DNA of 64,000 nt from a bacterium (GCA_026129405.1 JAHCID010000012.1:53724-117723); one strand, 5' to 3'; shown: positions 8,743 through 22,070, counted from the first letter of the stretch. Notes: a model not told the origin generated them from the letters alone. Numbers and translations: made by a program.

Positions 8743-9186
8743 TCAGGGAAGCGGATCGGGCTTCTGTGCCCGATGAGGGTGATCGGAGCCGGCGTACACC
8801 TTCAGCTTGGTGGCCAGCTGCCGCCCGAGCCGATTCTTGGGGAGCATCCCCTCGACCGCCTCGTGGATGATGCGGGTGGGCTGCTTGGCAAGTACCTCGG
8901 CAGCGGTCGCCGAACGCAGGCCGCCTGGATATTCGGAGTGGCGGCGGTACACCTTGTCCGCCAGCTTCTTGCCCGTGAGACGGATCTTCTCCGCATTCAC
9001 GATGACGACGAAATCGCCCGTGTCGGCGTGCGGCGTGAAGCCGGGCTTCTCCTTGCCGCGCAGCACCCGCGCCACCCGCGAGGCCAAGCGCCCCAGCACC
9101 TGCCCATCCGCATCCGCGATGAACCAGTGGCGCGCATCCCGTGCCTCTTCAGTGGTGAGGCTCCTCGTCATTCGTGTCGTCGGCAT
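8743..9186 (-). CDS. rplM: 50S ribosomal protein L13
   Basis: 147 residues; an in-frame ATG at 9171 would give 142. Family motifs include [20 protein letters not shown] and [18 protein letters not shown], and the C-terminal [21 protein letters not shown]13 is an early assembly protein of the large subunit. It is transcribed ahead of rpsI and after two tRNA genes. Confidence 0.96.
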   Translation of the reverse strand: MPTTRMTRSLTTEEARDARHWFIADADGQVLGRLASRVARVLRGKEKPGFTPHADTGDFVVIVNAEKIRLTGKKLADKVYRRHSEYPGGLRSATAAEVLAKQPTRIIHEAVEGMLPKNRLGRQLATKLKVYAGSDHPHRAQKPDPLP

Positions 9187-9216
9187 CGTGTTCCCGAAGA
9201 AAAATAAATTGTGTAA

Positions 9217-9290
9217 CGGGGCCGACGAGACTCGAACTCGCGACCTCCGGCGTGACAGGCCGGCGTTCTAACCGACTGAACTACGACCCC
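9217..9290 (-). tRNA. trnD: tRNA-Asp (anticodon GTC)
   Basis: Minus-strand cloverleaf with acceptor GGGGTCG/CGGCCCC (one G-T pair), anticodon stem-loop CCGGC-CTGTCAC-GCCGG (anticodon GTC) and T loop TTCGAGT. No CCA is encoded. Pairs with tRNA-Val(TAC) about 100 bases upstream, a common Val-Asp tandem. Confidence 0.95.
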
Positions 9291-9388
9291 GTGGTGCAGC
9301 GGGCGTGACTACCCGAACCTGAAGCGTCTTGCAATCCCAGTGGGACGGCATCTCCGCTCCGCCCATCGGACGCGCCCGACGTCGACGA

Positions 9389-9460
9389 TGGGCGGTGCGC
9401 GGATCGAACGCGCGACCCTCGGCTTGTAAGGCCGATGCTCTACCGCTGAGCTAACCGCCC
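9389..9460 (-). tRNA. trnV: tRNA-Val (anticodon TAC)
   Basis: Minus-strand cloverleaf with acceptor GGGCGGT/ACCGCCC, anticodon stem-loop TCGGC-CTTACAA-GCCGA (anticodon TAC) and T loop TTCGATC. No CCA is encoded. Starts 10 bases after the hup stop, so it may be processed from the hup transcript. Confidence 0.95.
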
Positions 9461-9470
9461 GAGCGCGAGC

Positions 9471-9743
9471 TCAGTTCAAGCGGTCCTTCAGCGACTTGCC
9501 GGGCTTGAACTTGGCCGACTTGGACGCGGCGATCTGAATCGCCTCACCCGTCTTCGGGTTACGTCCGGTCCGTGCCTTACGCTCGGAAACCGCGAAGGTC
9601 CCGAATCCGGAAATGTTCACCTTCACACCCTTGGCGAGCGCTTCTTCGATGTCGTCGAACACGACGTTCACCGCGCGCTCCGCCTGACCTCTCGGCAGAT
9701 CGAGCTTGCTGGCGACGGATTCGATCAAGTCGGCCTTGGTCAT
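9471..9743 (-). CDS. hup: HU-family DNA-binding protein
   Basis: 90 residues, the exact HU length. [16 protein letters not shown] opens the helical dimer part, [26 protein letters not shown] spans the HU signature (shown as motif only) and the beta arm, and the C-terminus ends SLKDRLN. HU bends and compacts DNA as a dimer. It follows lon with a 95-base gap, as hupB follows lon in E. coli. Confidence 0.95.
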   Translation of the reverse strand: MTKADLIESVASKLDLPRGQAERAVNVVFDDIEEALAKGVKVNISGFGTFAVSERKARTGRNPKTGEAIQIAASKSAKFKPGKSLKDRLN

Positions 9744-9838
9744 CGCCCCTCCCCTTCCCGCTTGCGAGCGGCTCGTCTAGCAACCGACATACGGACTGTC
9801 AATCCGAATGCCTTCGTACGTGCTCGCGCAACGAACGG

Positions 9839-12310
<2,472 letters not shown>

Positions 12311-12357
12311 CCACGATCCCCCGTTTCCCGATCAGGGCCGGACTCGAACGGCCGGGC

Positions 12358-13611
<1,254 letters not shown>

Positions 13612-13620
13612 TTCGCCCCC

Positions 13621-14226
13621 TTAGACCTTGAGCTTGCCGGGACGGCTCACGATGACTTCGTCCACGATACCGTACTCCACGGCCTGCTTCCCGGTCATGA
13701 AGAGGTCCCGGTCGGTATCCTTCTCCACCTTCTTCAGGCTCTGGCCCGTGTGCTTCACGAGGATGTTGTTCATCTGCTCGCGGAGGCGAAGGATTTCCCG
13801 GGCCTGGATGTCGATGTCAGCCGCCTGACCCTGCACGCCGCCGAGCGGCTGGTGGATCATGATACGGGCGTGCGGCAGCGCGTAGCGCTTGCCCTTGGCA
13901 CCCGACGCCAGCAGCCACGCCGCCATGCTGGCAGCCTGGCCGAGGCAGATCGTCGACACCTCCGGCCGGATGTACTGCATGGTGTCGTAGATCGCGAGAC
14001 CCGCCGTGACGGAGCCGCCGGGCGAGTTGATGTAGAGGTATATGTCCTTCTCCGGATCCTCGGATTCGAGGAAGAGCAGCTGGGCGACGATCAGGTTGGC
14101 GATGTCGTCGCCGATCGGCGTGCCCAGGAGGATGATGCGATCGCGGAGGAGGCGTGAATAGATGTCGTACGCACGCTCGCCGCGGCCGGTCTGCTCGATG
14201 ACGATGGGGACGAGGTTGGCTTGCAT
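13621..14226 (-). CDS. clpP: ATP-dependent Clp protease proteolytic subunit
   Basis: 201 residues from the ATG at 14226 ([20 protein letters not shown]); longer in-frame starts run into the tig coding end. The catalytic triad is visible: Ser in [11 protein letters not shown], His in [10 protein letters not shown] and Asp in KDTDRDLFM. ClpP forms the 14-mer proteolytic chamber used by ClpX here and by ClpA, which is encoded at 52656. The gap to clpX is nine bases. Confidence 0.97.
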   Translation of the reverse strand: MQANLVPIVIEQTGRGERAYDIYSRLLRDRIILLGTPIGDDIANLIVAQLLFLESEDPEKDIYLYINSPGGSVTAGLAIYDTMQYIRPEVSTICLGQAASMAAWLLASGAKGKRYALPHARIMIHQPLGGVQGQAADIDIQAREILRLREQMNNILVKHTGQSLKKVEKDTDRDLFMTGKQAVEYGIVDEVIVSRPGKLKV

Positions 14227-14263
14227 CGGCCCGGAGTCGGAATCTTCCCGACCGTCGTGGATA

Positions 14264-15574
14264 CTACCGGCTTTGGTTCTCACGGGCAACTTGCTCAGCC
14301 TCCGCAGCAGGCATGATCTTTGCGCGCTCCACCACACGTTCGAGGGCCCGCACGCGGGTCAGCCGCGCGCGCAGCGCGGCCTGGGCCTCGGGACGCTGAT
14401 AGTACGCGCGGACGCGCTCGGGTGCCTGCCCCTCCCGAGCTGCGACCGCCTCGATCTCCTGCTCGACTTCGGCGTCGCCCACCGACAGCCCCTCGCGCTC
14501 GGCGATCGCGTCGAGCACGAGCTCGGCACGCACGTCGCGCTCGGCACGCGGCCGCAGCTCGGTGCGTGCCGCCTCGAGCGCCGCCTCCGCGTCGGCGCCG
14601 GGCGGGACGCGGAAGTCGAGGCTCGCGAGGATGGCGTCACAACGACGGTCCACCAGCGACGACGGCACCTCGAACGGATGCTGCGCGACGAGCTGGTCGA
14701 TGAGCGCCTCGCGCACGTGCGCATCGGCCCGCGCCGCCGCCTGCCGCTCGAGGTCGGCGCGGATCCTACCGCGCAGATCGCCGAGCGACTCCGACCGCCC
14801 ATGATCGCGCGCGAAGTCGTCGTCGAGCGCCGGCAGCTCCTTCTCGCGCAGGTCGACGACCTCGACGTCGAACTCGGCCGTCTTCCCCGCGAGCGACGCG
14901 TTCGCATAGTCGGCCGGATACGGCACGGCAATCGTCACCTGGGCGCCTCGCGACTGCCCGACCAGCTGCCGTTCGAGCGCCTGCGGGAAGCTGCCACCAC
15001 CGGCTTCGAGCATGACGTTCTCGCGCCGCTGTGGCTCCGCCTCGGGAAAGCGCGTCGTCACGTTCACGGTGACGACGTCACCCGACTCGACCATCGCACG
15101 CTCGACCGGCCGGAGCTGGGCCACCGATTCACGCAGCTGCTCGACGACACGGTCGACGTCGGCCTCCTGCACCGCGATGTGCGGGCGCGAGGCCTCGACC
15201 GTCGCGAGGTCGCGGAGATCGATGACCGGCCGCACGTCGACGAGAGCGCAGTACTTGAGGGCCTCGCCGGGCGTGATGACGTCGGCGTCGATCTCGGGGG
15301 TGCCGATGATCGCGAGCCGGTGCTCGTGCACCGCGTGATGGAACGACTCCTCGACCAGCCGCCCGAGCACTTCGCGACGGATCTGCTCGCCGAACATGCG
15401 CTCCAGCACGTGGCGCGGCGCACGCCCTGGCCGGAACCCCGGAAGGCGCGCCTGACGGCCGACGAGCGAGAACGCGCGATCGAGCTCGCGCGTGACGGTG
15501 GGGGCAGCGACTTCGATCGCGAGCCGCTTGCGGCTCGGACCGACCTCTTCGAGGGTGCTCTTGGCTGACTCCAT
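14264..15574 (-). CDS. tig: trigger factor, ribosome-bound chaperone and prolyl isomerase
   Basis: 436 residues from the ATG at 15574 ([12 protein letters not shown]); an ATG at 15583 would add three residues. The ribosome-binding loop appears as [15 protein letters not shown] (usual signature GFRxGxxP). The middle PPIase domain begins about residue 150 ([14 protein letters not shown]), and the helical C-terminal chaperone arms include [20 protein letters not shown]. It shields nascent chains at the exit tunnel. It heads the tig-clpP-clpX-lon-hup series. Confidence 0.93.
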   Translation of the reverse strand: MESAKSTLEEVGPSRKRLAIEVAAPTVTRELDRAFSLVGRQARLPGFRPGRAPRHVLERMFGEQIRREVLGRLVEESFHHAVHEHRLAIIGTPEIDADVITPGEALKYCALVDVRPVIDLRDLATVEASRPHIAVQEADVDRVVEQLRESVAQLRPVERAMVESGDVVTVNVTTRFPEAEPQRRENVMLEAGGGSFPQALERQLVGQSRGAQVTIAVPYPADYANASLAGKTAEFDVEVVDLREKELPALDDDFARDHGRSESLGDLRGRIRADLERQAAARADAHVREALIDQLVAQHPFEVPSSLVDRRCDAILASLDFRVPPGADAEAALEAARTELRPRAERDVRAELVLDAIAEREGLSVGDAEVEQEIEAVAAREGQAPERVRAYYQRPEAQAALRARLTRVRALERVVERAKIMPAAEAEQVARENQSR

Positions 15575-15601
15575 GCGACTCATGCTCGGCGCGTCGGGCA
15601 A

Positions 15602-15681
15602 TGCGAGAGGGGGGACTCGAACCCCCACGGTTGCCCGCGAGATCCTAAGTCTCGTGCGTCTGCCAGTTCCGCCACTCTCGC
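15602..15681 (-). tRNA. trnL: tRNA-Leu (anticodon TAG)
   Basis: Class II tRNA with a variable arm. Acceptor GCGAGAG/CTCTCGC, anticodon stem-loop CGAGA-CTTAGGA-TCTCG (anticodon TAG) and T loop TTCGAGT. No CCA is encoded. It lies just upstream of tig on the same strand, a position for tRNA-Leu seen in other deltaproteobacteria. Confidence 0.94.
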
Positions 15682-15784
15682 GTCGTGCCGGTCCGAACCC
15701 AGGGCTCACACCCTTAACAACGGCCCTCGTGCAAGACAAGCCAACGCGGCGCCCGGCGATGCCCGCAAACGCGTACTGTCGCCG

Positions 15785-16186
15785 TCAGCGCGACGTGCCG
15801 TCCGGCATCGCCAGCTCGACGACGTTGCCCTCCGGATCGCGCAGGTAGATCGAGAGCGCGTACCCGCGCGCTCCGTAGCGGGTCGTCGGCTCGCCGATGG
15901 TCTCGACGTGGTTCGCCGCGAGCCAGCGGAGCACGTCGTCCATTCCCGTCGGTGCGATGGCGACACAGACGTGATCCATGTTCGCCGCCTCGCGCGGTGC
16001 GCTGCTGGCATCGGGCACGAGATCGACGAGGCTCGCCCCCGCGCGTAGCTGGACGAGGCCGATCGCCTCCACGCGCCGCTCCTCCACGCAGCCGAGAACA
16101 TGCTCGTAGAACGCACGCGTGCGGTCGAGGTCGCGACAGCGCAGCACGACGTGGTCGAGCCCGGCGATGTGAACCGGCCGGTCCAT
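15785..16186 (-). CDS. VOC (glyoxalase/bleomycin resistance) family protein
   Basis: 133 residues, a single VOC module made of two beta-alpha-beta-beta-beta units. The first unit contains GLDHVVLRCRDLDRTRAFYE, the second NMDHVCVAI and ends YLRDPEGNVVELAMP. The His in each unit and the Glu near the end match the usual metal ligands. The family includes glyoxalase I, dioxygenases and drug-binding proteins, so the substrate cannot be named. It is followed on the same strand, with reading in the same direction from 17085, only by its upstream neighbour, a secreted propeller protein. Confidence 0.8.
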   Translation of the reverse strand: MDRPVHIAGLDHVVLRCRDLDRTRAFYEHVLGCVEERRVEAIGLVQLRAGASLVDLVPDASSAPREAANMDHVCVAIAPTGMDDVLRWLAANHVETIGEPTTRYGARGYALSIYLRDPEGNVVELAMPDGTSR

Positions 16187-16212
16187 GTCAGGCCGCCGTC
16201 ACGCCCGGCTGC

Positions 16213-17085
16213 TCAGCGGACGACCTTCGCGCCCCGCAGATTGTACGGCACGCGCACGACGGTCGTGCCGCTGCCGAGCGGGAACCCGAAGTTGACGAGG
16301 TAGAGGTCGCGACCGAAGCGCCCTCCGCCGAACGCCACGCTCGCCGGCCAGTCGAGGAGCGGGTCCGTCGACAGCGCTGCCGCCGCCCCGCCCCCGGACG
16401 GCACGACCCAGAGGGTGTCGGCGCCGACGGCGAGCAGGTTGCCGCGGCGATCGAACGCGATGCCGTCGGCACCCGCGATGCCGGTTCCCCACACCGTCGC
16501 GCTGCCGAGCGTGCCGTCGCGCGCGATCGGCAGGCGCACCACGTTCCCGAGGCCGGTCTGCGCCACGTACAGGTATCCGTCGCCGCCGAGCGCCATCCCG
16601 TTCGGAAACCCGAGGCCTGCAGCGCGCACGATCGGCGTCCCGCCCGTGATGTCGACGATCGTACCGTCGAGCGACGCGCTCGCGAGAACGTACCCGCGCT
16701 TGGTCTGGACGATCCAGTTCACGCCCGGCACGCCGCCCGCGTAGACGCTCGCGTAGCCGGTCGCCGGATCGACGCTCCACACGCGCCCCGCCCCGAACGA
16801 CGCGAGCAATATCCGCCCGTCGCGCAGCACGCTGACGCCGGCGAGCGGCTCGCCGACGTTGGCGAGCAGCGTCGACGTGCCGTCGGGCGCGAAGCGCAGC
16901 ACGTCGCCCGTCGACGTGCCGACGACGAGTCCCCGGTTGCCGCGCTCGAACGCCAGCCCTTCCGGTCCGGCGACGCCGCTCGCAAACAGCGTCGGCATCC
17001 CGGCCGTCGGAACCGGCGCGGCGCCTGCGCTCGGAGCGCAGGCCAGCAGAAGGGCCAGAAGCACGTGCGAGATCTTCGGCGACAT
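16213..17085 (-). CDS. secreted beta-propeller protein (NHL/SMP-30-like)
   Basis: 290 residues. The first about 22 residues form a signal peptide (MSPKISHVLLALLLACAPSA) that ends in a lipobox-like LLACAPS stretch, so it may be a lipoprotein. The rest is a series of about 40-residue repeats of the form GPEGLAFERGNRGLVVG, GVSVLRDGRILLASF, FPNGMALGGDGYLYVAQ and DGIAFDRRGNLLAVG, typical of six-bladed propellers such as gluconolactonase/SMP-30 and NHL proteins. Catalytic residues cannot be assigned, so a lactonase role is only a possibility. Confidence 0.7.
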   Translation of the reverse strand: MSPKISHVLLALLLACAPSAGAAPVPTAGMPTLFASGVAGPEGLAFERGNRGLVVGTSTGDVLRFAPDGTSTLLANVGEPLAGVSVLRDGRILLASFGAGRVWSVDPATGYASVYAGGVPGVNWIVQTKRGYVLASASLDGTIVDITGGTPIVRAAGLGFPNGMALGGDGYLYVAQTGLGNVVRLPIARDGTLGSATVWGTGIAGADGIAFDRRGNLLAVGADTLWVVPSGGGAAAALSTDPLLDWPASVAFGGGRFGRDLYLVNFGFPLGSGTTVVRVPYNLRGAKVVR

Positions 17086-17228
17086 GGAGAGGGCTGTAGC
17101 AGAGCGGGCGCTGCGCCGGCCAGCACGCCGTCAACGTCGTGACGCTTTCCGGGGCCGAGACGACGGGCCCATCCTCGGCGCCGGGCGATCGACGCCGGGC
17201 ATGGGCCTTGCTCTCGCCGTCCGGCTCC

Positions 17229-18437
17229 ATGCGTGGCGAACTCCAGGCGACGGCGCGCCGCGGGACGACCGAGGCGGCACTGCTCGAGAAGATCGAGGAG
17301 CTGTCGTTTCTACGCGCCCTGAACGACCGCCTCGCCCACGTCCCGGACTTCGCCTCCGCCTGCCGTGCCCTCGTGGAGCTCGTCTGGGCCGAGCGGCCTG
17401 TCGACCTCGTCGCCTACGCTTCGGTCGACCACCAGCGCCGCGTCTGCCGGCTCGAGGCCATGGCCCCAGAGGGTGGCCCACCCGCGAGCGAGGCATTCCT
17501 CGACGCCGCGCGCCTGACCGCATTGCTCGAGCAGACCGAGCCGACGGCGCTCGAGACGGCGCCCCTGCCCGGCCTCGCCGGTGCACCGGGCGACTGGCTC
17601 CTCTGTGCGCCCACGCGAGTGCGCGACGTCACGAGCGGCTTCCTATTCGTACGCGGCACGGGCGACGAGGACAGCGAGGCGATGCGGCGCCTCCTCGCCA
17701 TCGTGGCGACGTCGGCCGCACTGGCACTCGACGCCGCGCGACGCGAAGCGCGCGAGGAGTTCCTCGCCATGCTGCGCCATGACATCAACAACCCGGTGGC
17801 CGTGGCGCTGGGCTACACCGAGATGCTCGGCGACGCGCTCGTCGCCGGCGGCCACACGGAGCTGAAACGCCTCGCCGACTCGGTGACGCAGGCGCTGACG
17901 TCGGTCGCGGACCTGGTCTCGAACACGCTGCACCTGACGGCGATCGAGCAGGCGACGCCGTGGCTCCACCGCAGCGCCTTCGACCTCACCGCGCTCGCGC
18001 GCGAGACCGTCGAGCAGCTGCGGCCATGGGCCGAGGCGCAACACATTGCCTGCGCACTCGAGGGGCCGTCCGTCCAGGTCGACGCCGACCGTCGCCAGCT
18101 CGGTCGCGTCGTCGCGAACCTCGTCGGCAACGCGATCAAGTACACGCCGCCCGCGGGCCGCATCCGCGTGCGCGTCGCTCGCGACGGACGCGACAGTCTG
18201 CTGTGCGTCACCGACAGCGGTCACGGCCTCACGGCGGACCAGCTGGCGCACGTGTTCGAAAAGTACGCCCGCTTCCACCGCCACCTCGGCATTCCGGGCA
18301 CGGGCCTCGGGCTCTACCTGTCGCGCGCGATCGTCGAGGCACACGGCGGCTCCATCCAGGTCGAGAGCGCCCGGAACCGGGGCTCGACCTTCGTCGTGCG
18401 CCTGCCGCCGACGCGCGTCAGTGCCGCAGGGCGGTGA
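17229..18437 (+). CDS. sensor histidine kinase with N-terminal GAF-like domain
   Basis: 402 residues from the ATG at 17229; a start at 17139 is possible. Residues about 25-165 look like a cytosolic GAF-type sensor domain without membrane segments. The phospho-acceptor His is about residue 184 in LRHDINNPVAVALGY, an unusual H-box with RHDINNP in place of RHELRTP. The ATPase part has the N box NLVGNAIKYTP, G1 VTDSGHGLT and G2 GTGLGLYLSRAIVEAHGG. No response regulator is adjacent, so it is an orphan kinase. Its 3' end overlaps the convergent gene at 18418 by 20 bases. Confidence 0.85.
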   Translation: MRGELQATARRGTTEAALLEKIEELSFLRALNDRLAHVPDFASACRALVELVWAERPVDLVAYASVDHQRRVCRLEAMAPEGGPPASEAFLDAARLTALLEQTEPTALETAPLPGLAGAPGDWLLCAPTRVRDVTSGFLFVRGTGDEDSEAMRRLLAIVATSAALALDAARREAREEFLAMLRHDINNPVAVALGYTEMLGDALVAGGHTELKRLADSVTQALTSVADLVSNTLHLTAIEQATPWLHRSAFDLTALARETVEQLRPWAEAQHIACALEGPSVQVDADRRQLGRVVANLVGNAIKYTPPAGRIRVRVARDGRDSLLCVTDSGHGLTADQLAHVFEKYARFHRHLGIPGTGLGLYLSRAIVEAHGGSIQVESARNRGSTFVVRLPPTRVSAAGR

Positions 18438-18738
18438 CGTCGAAGAACACGGCCGTCGTGCTCTCGCAGGTCCGGCACTCGAGCCGCGCGACGCGATAGC
18501 GCCGTTCCTCCGCGTCGCGCGTACCTTCGCCCTGGAGCGCATAGGCGCCCCCGCACGGACACCGACGCCGGGCGAGCACGAGGTCCATCTCGTCGAACGA
18601 CGTGACCGCCACCGCTCGCTCGATCGAAGCCCCCGGCGCCCGCGCCGCCGCGCGCTCGCGCGCGACCCGCCGCCCGCGCCGGACCCCGGTGGCGACGAGG
18701 GCCGCGAGCAGCGCCAGCGCGAGGAGGAACCCGATCAC
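18418..18738 (-). CDS. small membrane protein with a CxC/CxxC zinc-ribbon-like motif, unknown function
   Basis: 106 residues from a GTG at 18738 that places a membrane helix (IGFLLALALLAALVATGV) at the very N-terminus, followed by an Arg-rich linker. The C-terminal part has CPCGG and, 28 residues later, CRTC, four cysteines that could bind zinc. No named family was recognised. It follows the M15-like gene with a 22-base gap and overlaps the end of the convergent histidine kinase. Confidence 0.55.
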   Translation of the reverse strand: MIGFLLALALLAALVATGVRRGRRVARERAAARAPGASIERAVAVTSFDEMDLVLARRRCPCGGAYALQGEGTRDAEERRYRVARLECRTCESTTAVFFDVTALRH

Positions 18739-18760
18739 GCCGGCCGAGCGCCTCCCACCT

Positions 18761-19321
18761 CTACCAGGTCCGAACAGGCCCGGTGTCGAGGTGGACGAAC
18801 CCGGACCGCGGGTAGTAGCCGACGCCGCCGGCGCGCAACGCCAGCGCGACACGGCGGACCTGGCTCAGATCGCGCGACGGCACGTAGATGTCCACGGCGC
18901 GCCCATAGAGGTGGAAGCTATCCTTGGCGACGCCCGAGTGACGCCTGCGGAGCCGGTTGCGCTCGTTCGTCTGCCGGGTCCGGAAGCCCGACACGAGGTG
19001 GAACGCCTCCGGGGTCGCGAGCGCCCGGCGTACCGCGTACATGATATCGAGCACCGCGGGATCCATCGGGTGGATCGTCCCGGTGCGGTGGTCGCGCATC
19101 ACGTGATCGATCGCCGCGAGCTGATCGCTCTGATAGCGCCCGTCGACGAAGTAGTCGGCGCGCACGGACTCACCGGTGTGGATCGAGTAGAGCGACAGCG
19201 TGCGCACGGGCGAGCGTGCCGCCTCCGCCAGCTCCGGTCCGAGCATCCAGCCGAGTGCGAGAGCACCTCCGACCTTCAGCAGATCACGCCGCGTGTGGGC
19301 TCCCATCATCCCATCCATCAT
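18761..19321 (-). CDS. Tat-exported YcbK/DUF882-type M15-like peptidase
   Basis: 186 residues from the ATG at 19321, which is preceded by a strong GGGGGGAGG ribosome site. TRRDLLKVGGALALGWMLG near the N-terminus is a twin-arginine signal. The mature part has the D-Ala-D-Ala peptidase-like zinc site: SFHLYGRAVDIYV (His and Asp) and GFVHLDTGPVR (His). YcbK-like proteins are thought to trim peptidoglycan; folding before export fits a metalloenzyme. dacB, another peptidoglycan enzyme, is divergent to it. Confidence 0.8.
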   Translation of the reverse strand: MMDGMMGAHTRRDLLKVGGALALGWMLGPELAEAARSPVRTLSLYSIHTGESVRADYFVDGRYQSDQLAAIDHVMRDHRTGTIHPMDPAVLDIMYAVRRALATPEAFHLVSGFRTRQTNERNRLRRRHSGVAKDSFHLYGRAVDIYVPSRDLSQVRRVALALRAGGVGYYPRSGFVHLDTGPVRTW

Positions 19322-19672
19322 CAACCTCCCCCCGGGGAGCGGTCTCCGCGTTGTCTTTTCGGTCACGCACGGGCCAGGCTTGAGCGGCGCGTCTACACCA
19401 TGGCGGTGCCGCCGCCAACCCTTGGACCCTGATCGGTCGCTACGCCGCGCGCTCCGGTCTCGTGCGACGCCCGACCGCCCACACGAGCCGTGCGTCCCAA
19501 AGCCGTGCTTCCCAACCGAGGGCTCGGGTCCGTACACTCCCGCAGGAGTCGCCGGGTCGATGATCTCCGCCTGCGACGACCGCCCGCGGCGCTGCGCCGC
19601 GCTTGCCCGCGCACCGTGGCGGCAGTCGCGCTTGCGCCGGACGCGCGCCGACCGCTACCCTGCGGGCGACTC
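19322..19672. other. divergent intergenic region, no gene seen
   Basis: 351 bases between the Tat-exported peptidase and dacB. Open frames here are GC-rich shadows without a credible start or ribosome site. It should hold promoters for both genes, but no box pair close to consensus was found. Confidence 0.5.
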
Positions 19673-20854
19673 ATGTCGCGCCGGCTCTTCGCGAGCGTCC
19701 TCGCGCTCTGGCTCGCCGTCCCGTCGCTCGCACACGCCGAGCCGCCGCTCCAGGCCGCCGCGCGTGATCTCGTCGGCGCCGATCAGGGCGTGTACGTCGT
19801 CACCGCGAGCGGGGAGGTGCTGGCGTCGCAGATGGCCGAGCGCGCCGTGCACCCCGCGTCGGTGTCGAAGGTGCCGACGACGCTCGCCCTGCTCGCCCGC
19901 CTCGGCCCCACGCACCGCTTCACGACGCGCGTCTTCGCCGGCGGCCCCGTCGTCGATGGCCGGCTGCGCGGGGACCTCATCATCGAAGGCGGTCACGACG
20001 CCTTCTTCGTCTCGGAGAACGCGTTCCTCGTCCTCGCCCGGCTCGACGCGCTCGGCGTCCGCAACGTCGACGGCGACCTCGTGGTGCGCGGCCCGCTCAT
20101 CTTCAACTGGAAACCCGACGACGGTCGCCGGATCCGCGACGCGCTCACCGGCAAGGACAGCGAGGTCGCGTGGCACGCGGTGGTCGCCAACGGGAGCGCC
20201 CGCGGCTCGCTGGCCGAGGCGCGGTTGGCGTTCGCCGCCACGGCGCCCACAGGTGAGACCGAGCCGACGCTGCTCCTCGCGCATCGCTCCGAGCCCCTCG
20301 TCCCGCTCGTGAAGGCGCTCAACGGCTACTCGAACAACGTCTTCCACTACCTGTCGGACGCCATCGGCGGTCCGCCGGCGGTCGAGGCGATCGCAAAGGC
20401 CGCAGTTCCGGCCGAGATGCGCGACGAGATCGTCCTCGACAACGGCGCCGGCGCCGGCACGACGAACCGCCTGAGCCCGCGCGCAGCCGCGCTCATCGTG
20501 CAGGCCCTCGAAGCGGAGACGCGGCGCCACGGGCTCGAGCTCACCGCCGTGCTGCCGGTGTCCGGTGTGGACGAGGGCACGCTGCGCGCGCGGCTGAAGG
20601 ACCATCCCGCCACCGTCGTGGGCAAGACGGGGACGTTCGGCGGCGTCGGCGCCTGCGCCCTCGTCGGCGTCGTGCGGACGCGGCGCTGGGGCGAGGTCAC
20701 GTTCGCGATCCTGAACCACTTCGTACCCGTGCCCGATGCCCGGGCACGCCAGGACGCCTTCGTCCGCGCGCTCATCGCGGCCGGGAACGCCGAGCCTTGG
20801 CCGTACCGGCGTGCCGACGACGGCCCGGCGTTCACCCGCGTCGTCCTCGAGTAG
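19673..20854 (+). CDS. dacB: D-alanyl-D-alanine carboxypeptidase/endopeptidase, peptidase family S13 (PBP4-like)
   Basis: 393 residues with a signal peptide ending SLAHA. Penicillin-binding motifs are all present: SxxK as SVSK (Ser63, Lys66), SxN as the SNN in LNGYSNNVFHYL, and KTG in VVGKTGTFGGVG. Family S13 enzymes cut D-Ala-D-Ala ends or cross-links in the periplasm. At 393 residues it is shorter than E. coli PBP4 (477), so the inserted extra domains of PBP4 are probably reduced. A strong hairpin follows at 20950. Confidence 0.88.
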   Translation: MSRRLFASVLALWLAVPSLAHAEPPLQAAARDLVGADQGVYVVTASGEVLASQMAERAVHPASVSKVPTTLALLARLGPTHRFTTRVFAGGPVVDGRLRGDLIIEGGHDAFFVSENAFLVLARLDALGVRNVDGDLVVRGPLIFNWKPDDGRRIRDALTGKDSEVAWHAVVANGSARGSLAEARLAFAATAPTGETEPTLLLAHRSEPLVPLVKALNGYSNNVFHYLSDAIGGPPAVEAIAKAAVPAEMRDEIVLDNGAGAGTTNRLSPRAAALIVQALEAETRRHGLELTAVLPVSGVDEGTLRARLKDHPATVVGKTGTFGGVGACALVGVVRTRRWGEVTFAILNHFVPVPDARARQDAFVRALIAAGNAEPWPYRRADDGPAFTRVVLE

Positions 20855-20949
20855 GCGCCGCGCCGCGCGTTGCTGCCCGCGCGCGGCGCTCGCTGCTCGA
20901 CCCCGTGTCGAGCAGCGCCGTCGCGAACGGCGACGGCTTCGAGGGCCGC

Positions 20950-20994
20950 AAACGGAAACGCCCGGGCAGAGGAGCTGCCCGGGCGTTTCCGTTT
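20950..20994. terminator. strong 20-bp hairpin after dacB
   Basis: A 20-base arm starting AAACGGAAACG pairs perfectly with the arm ending CGTTTCCGTTT, with a five-base loop AGGAG. The A-rich left and T-rich right ends would give a short U-run in either direction. It lies between dacB (plus) and the tRNA-Lys end (minus), so it is well placed as a bidirectional terminator. Confidence 0.8.
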
Positions 20995-21035
20995 CCGACG
21001 ACGACCGACGCGACGAAAGGCGTCGAGTCAGGCTA

Positions 21036-21108
<73 letters not shown>

Positions 21109-21144
21109 GAAAAGGGTGGGACGCGGACGCGGCCCACCCGAAGA

Positions 21145-21221
21145 TGGGGTGAGTGAAGGGAATTGAACCCTCGACACCCGGAGCCACAATCCGGTGCTCT
21201 ACCAACTGAGCTACACTCACC
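21145..21221 (-). tRNA. trnH: tRNA-His (anticodon GTG)
   Basis: Minus-strand cloverleaf with the extra G-1 (21221) facing C73, acceptor GTGAGTG/CACTCAC, anticodon loop TTGTGGC (anticodon GTG) and T loop TTCAATT. CCA is encoded (21145-21147). Confidence 0.94.
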
Positions 21222-21268
21222 ACCGTCGTCATTCGTTTCACAGCGTCGAGAGGATCACCGAGGAGGAG

Positions 21269-21342
<74 letters not shown>

Positions 21343-21348
21343 AAGCGC

Positions 21349-21425
21349 TGGTCGGGGCGAGCCGATTTGAACGGCCGACCACCTGCTCCCAAGGCAGGTG
21401 CGCTACCTGGCTGCGCTACGCCCCG
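21349..21425 (-). tRNA. trnP: tRNA-Pro (anticodon TGG)
   Basis: Minus-strand cloverleaf with acceptor CGGGGCG/CGCCCCG, anticodon stem-loop CCTGC-CTTGGGA-GCAGG (anticodon TGG) and T loop TTCAAAT. CCA is encoded (21349-21351). First of a Pro-Arg-His-Lys cluster that begins 48 bases after the rdgB stop and recalls the Arg-His-Leu-Pro cluster of E. coli. Confidence 0.94.
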
Positions 21426-21473
21426 GCATCAACCTCCATACGTGGGCGTGGGCAGTAGCACGCGCCCCCGGCG

Positions 21474-22070
21474 TCACGCAACGCTGGGGGCCTCGCGAAG
21501 ACGCGCCGCGAGCGCCCGAATCGCGAGCGCGCGGTGGCTGACGGCGTCCTTCTCCGCGGCAGCGACCTCCGCGAACGTACGGCCCAGCGCATCGGCGACG
21601 AAGATCGGATCGTAGCCGAAGCCGCTCCGCCCTACGGGCACGCCGGCGATGACGCCCGGGCAGGCGCCGGTCGCCGTGACGACGCGACCGTCCGGCCACG
21701 CGAGCGCGACCACGCAGACGAAGCGCGCGCGCCGATCGGCGCGGCCCGCGAGCTCCCGCAGCAACCGCTCGATGCGGGCCGCGTCGTCCGCCGCCCAGCG
21801 CGCGGAGTAGAGCCCCGGCGCGCCGTCCAGCGCCTCCACCTCGAGGCCGGAGTCGTCCGCGAGCGCGGGCCAGCCCGTCGCCGTCGCGACGGCGCGAGCC
21901 TTCAAGATGGCGTTCTCCTCGTACGTCGCGCCGTCCTCGGGCGGCAGCGTGAAGACGGGAAAGGCGTCGAGCGCGCGCACCTCGAGCAGCGGCCAGGCGG
22001 CGAGCATCGTGCGCAGCTCGCCGACCTTCCCGCGGTTGGCCGTCGCCAGGACGATGCGCGCGGGGCTCAC
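21474..22070 (-). CDS. rdgB: XTP/dITP diphosphatase (Ham1 family)
   Basis: 198 residues from a GTG at 22070 that overlaps the rph stop as GTGA. Family motifs: [13 protein letters not shown] at the start, [37 protein letters not shown] and GFGYDPIFV, the last two shaping the purine-nucleotide pocket. It hydrolyses deaminated purine triphosphates to keep them out of DNA and RNA. The rph-rdgB pair is widely conserved and supports both calls. Confidence 0.94.
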   Translation of the reverse strand: MSPARIVLATANRGKVGELRTMLAAWPLLEVRALDAFPVFTLPPEDGATYEENAILKARAVATATGWPALADDSGLEVEALDGAPGLYSARWAADDAARIERLLRELAGRADRRARFVCVVALAWPDGRVVTATGACPGVIAGVPVGRSGFGYDPIFVADALGRTFAEVAAAEKDAVSHRALAIRALAARLREAPSVA

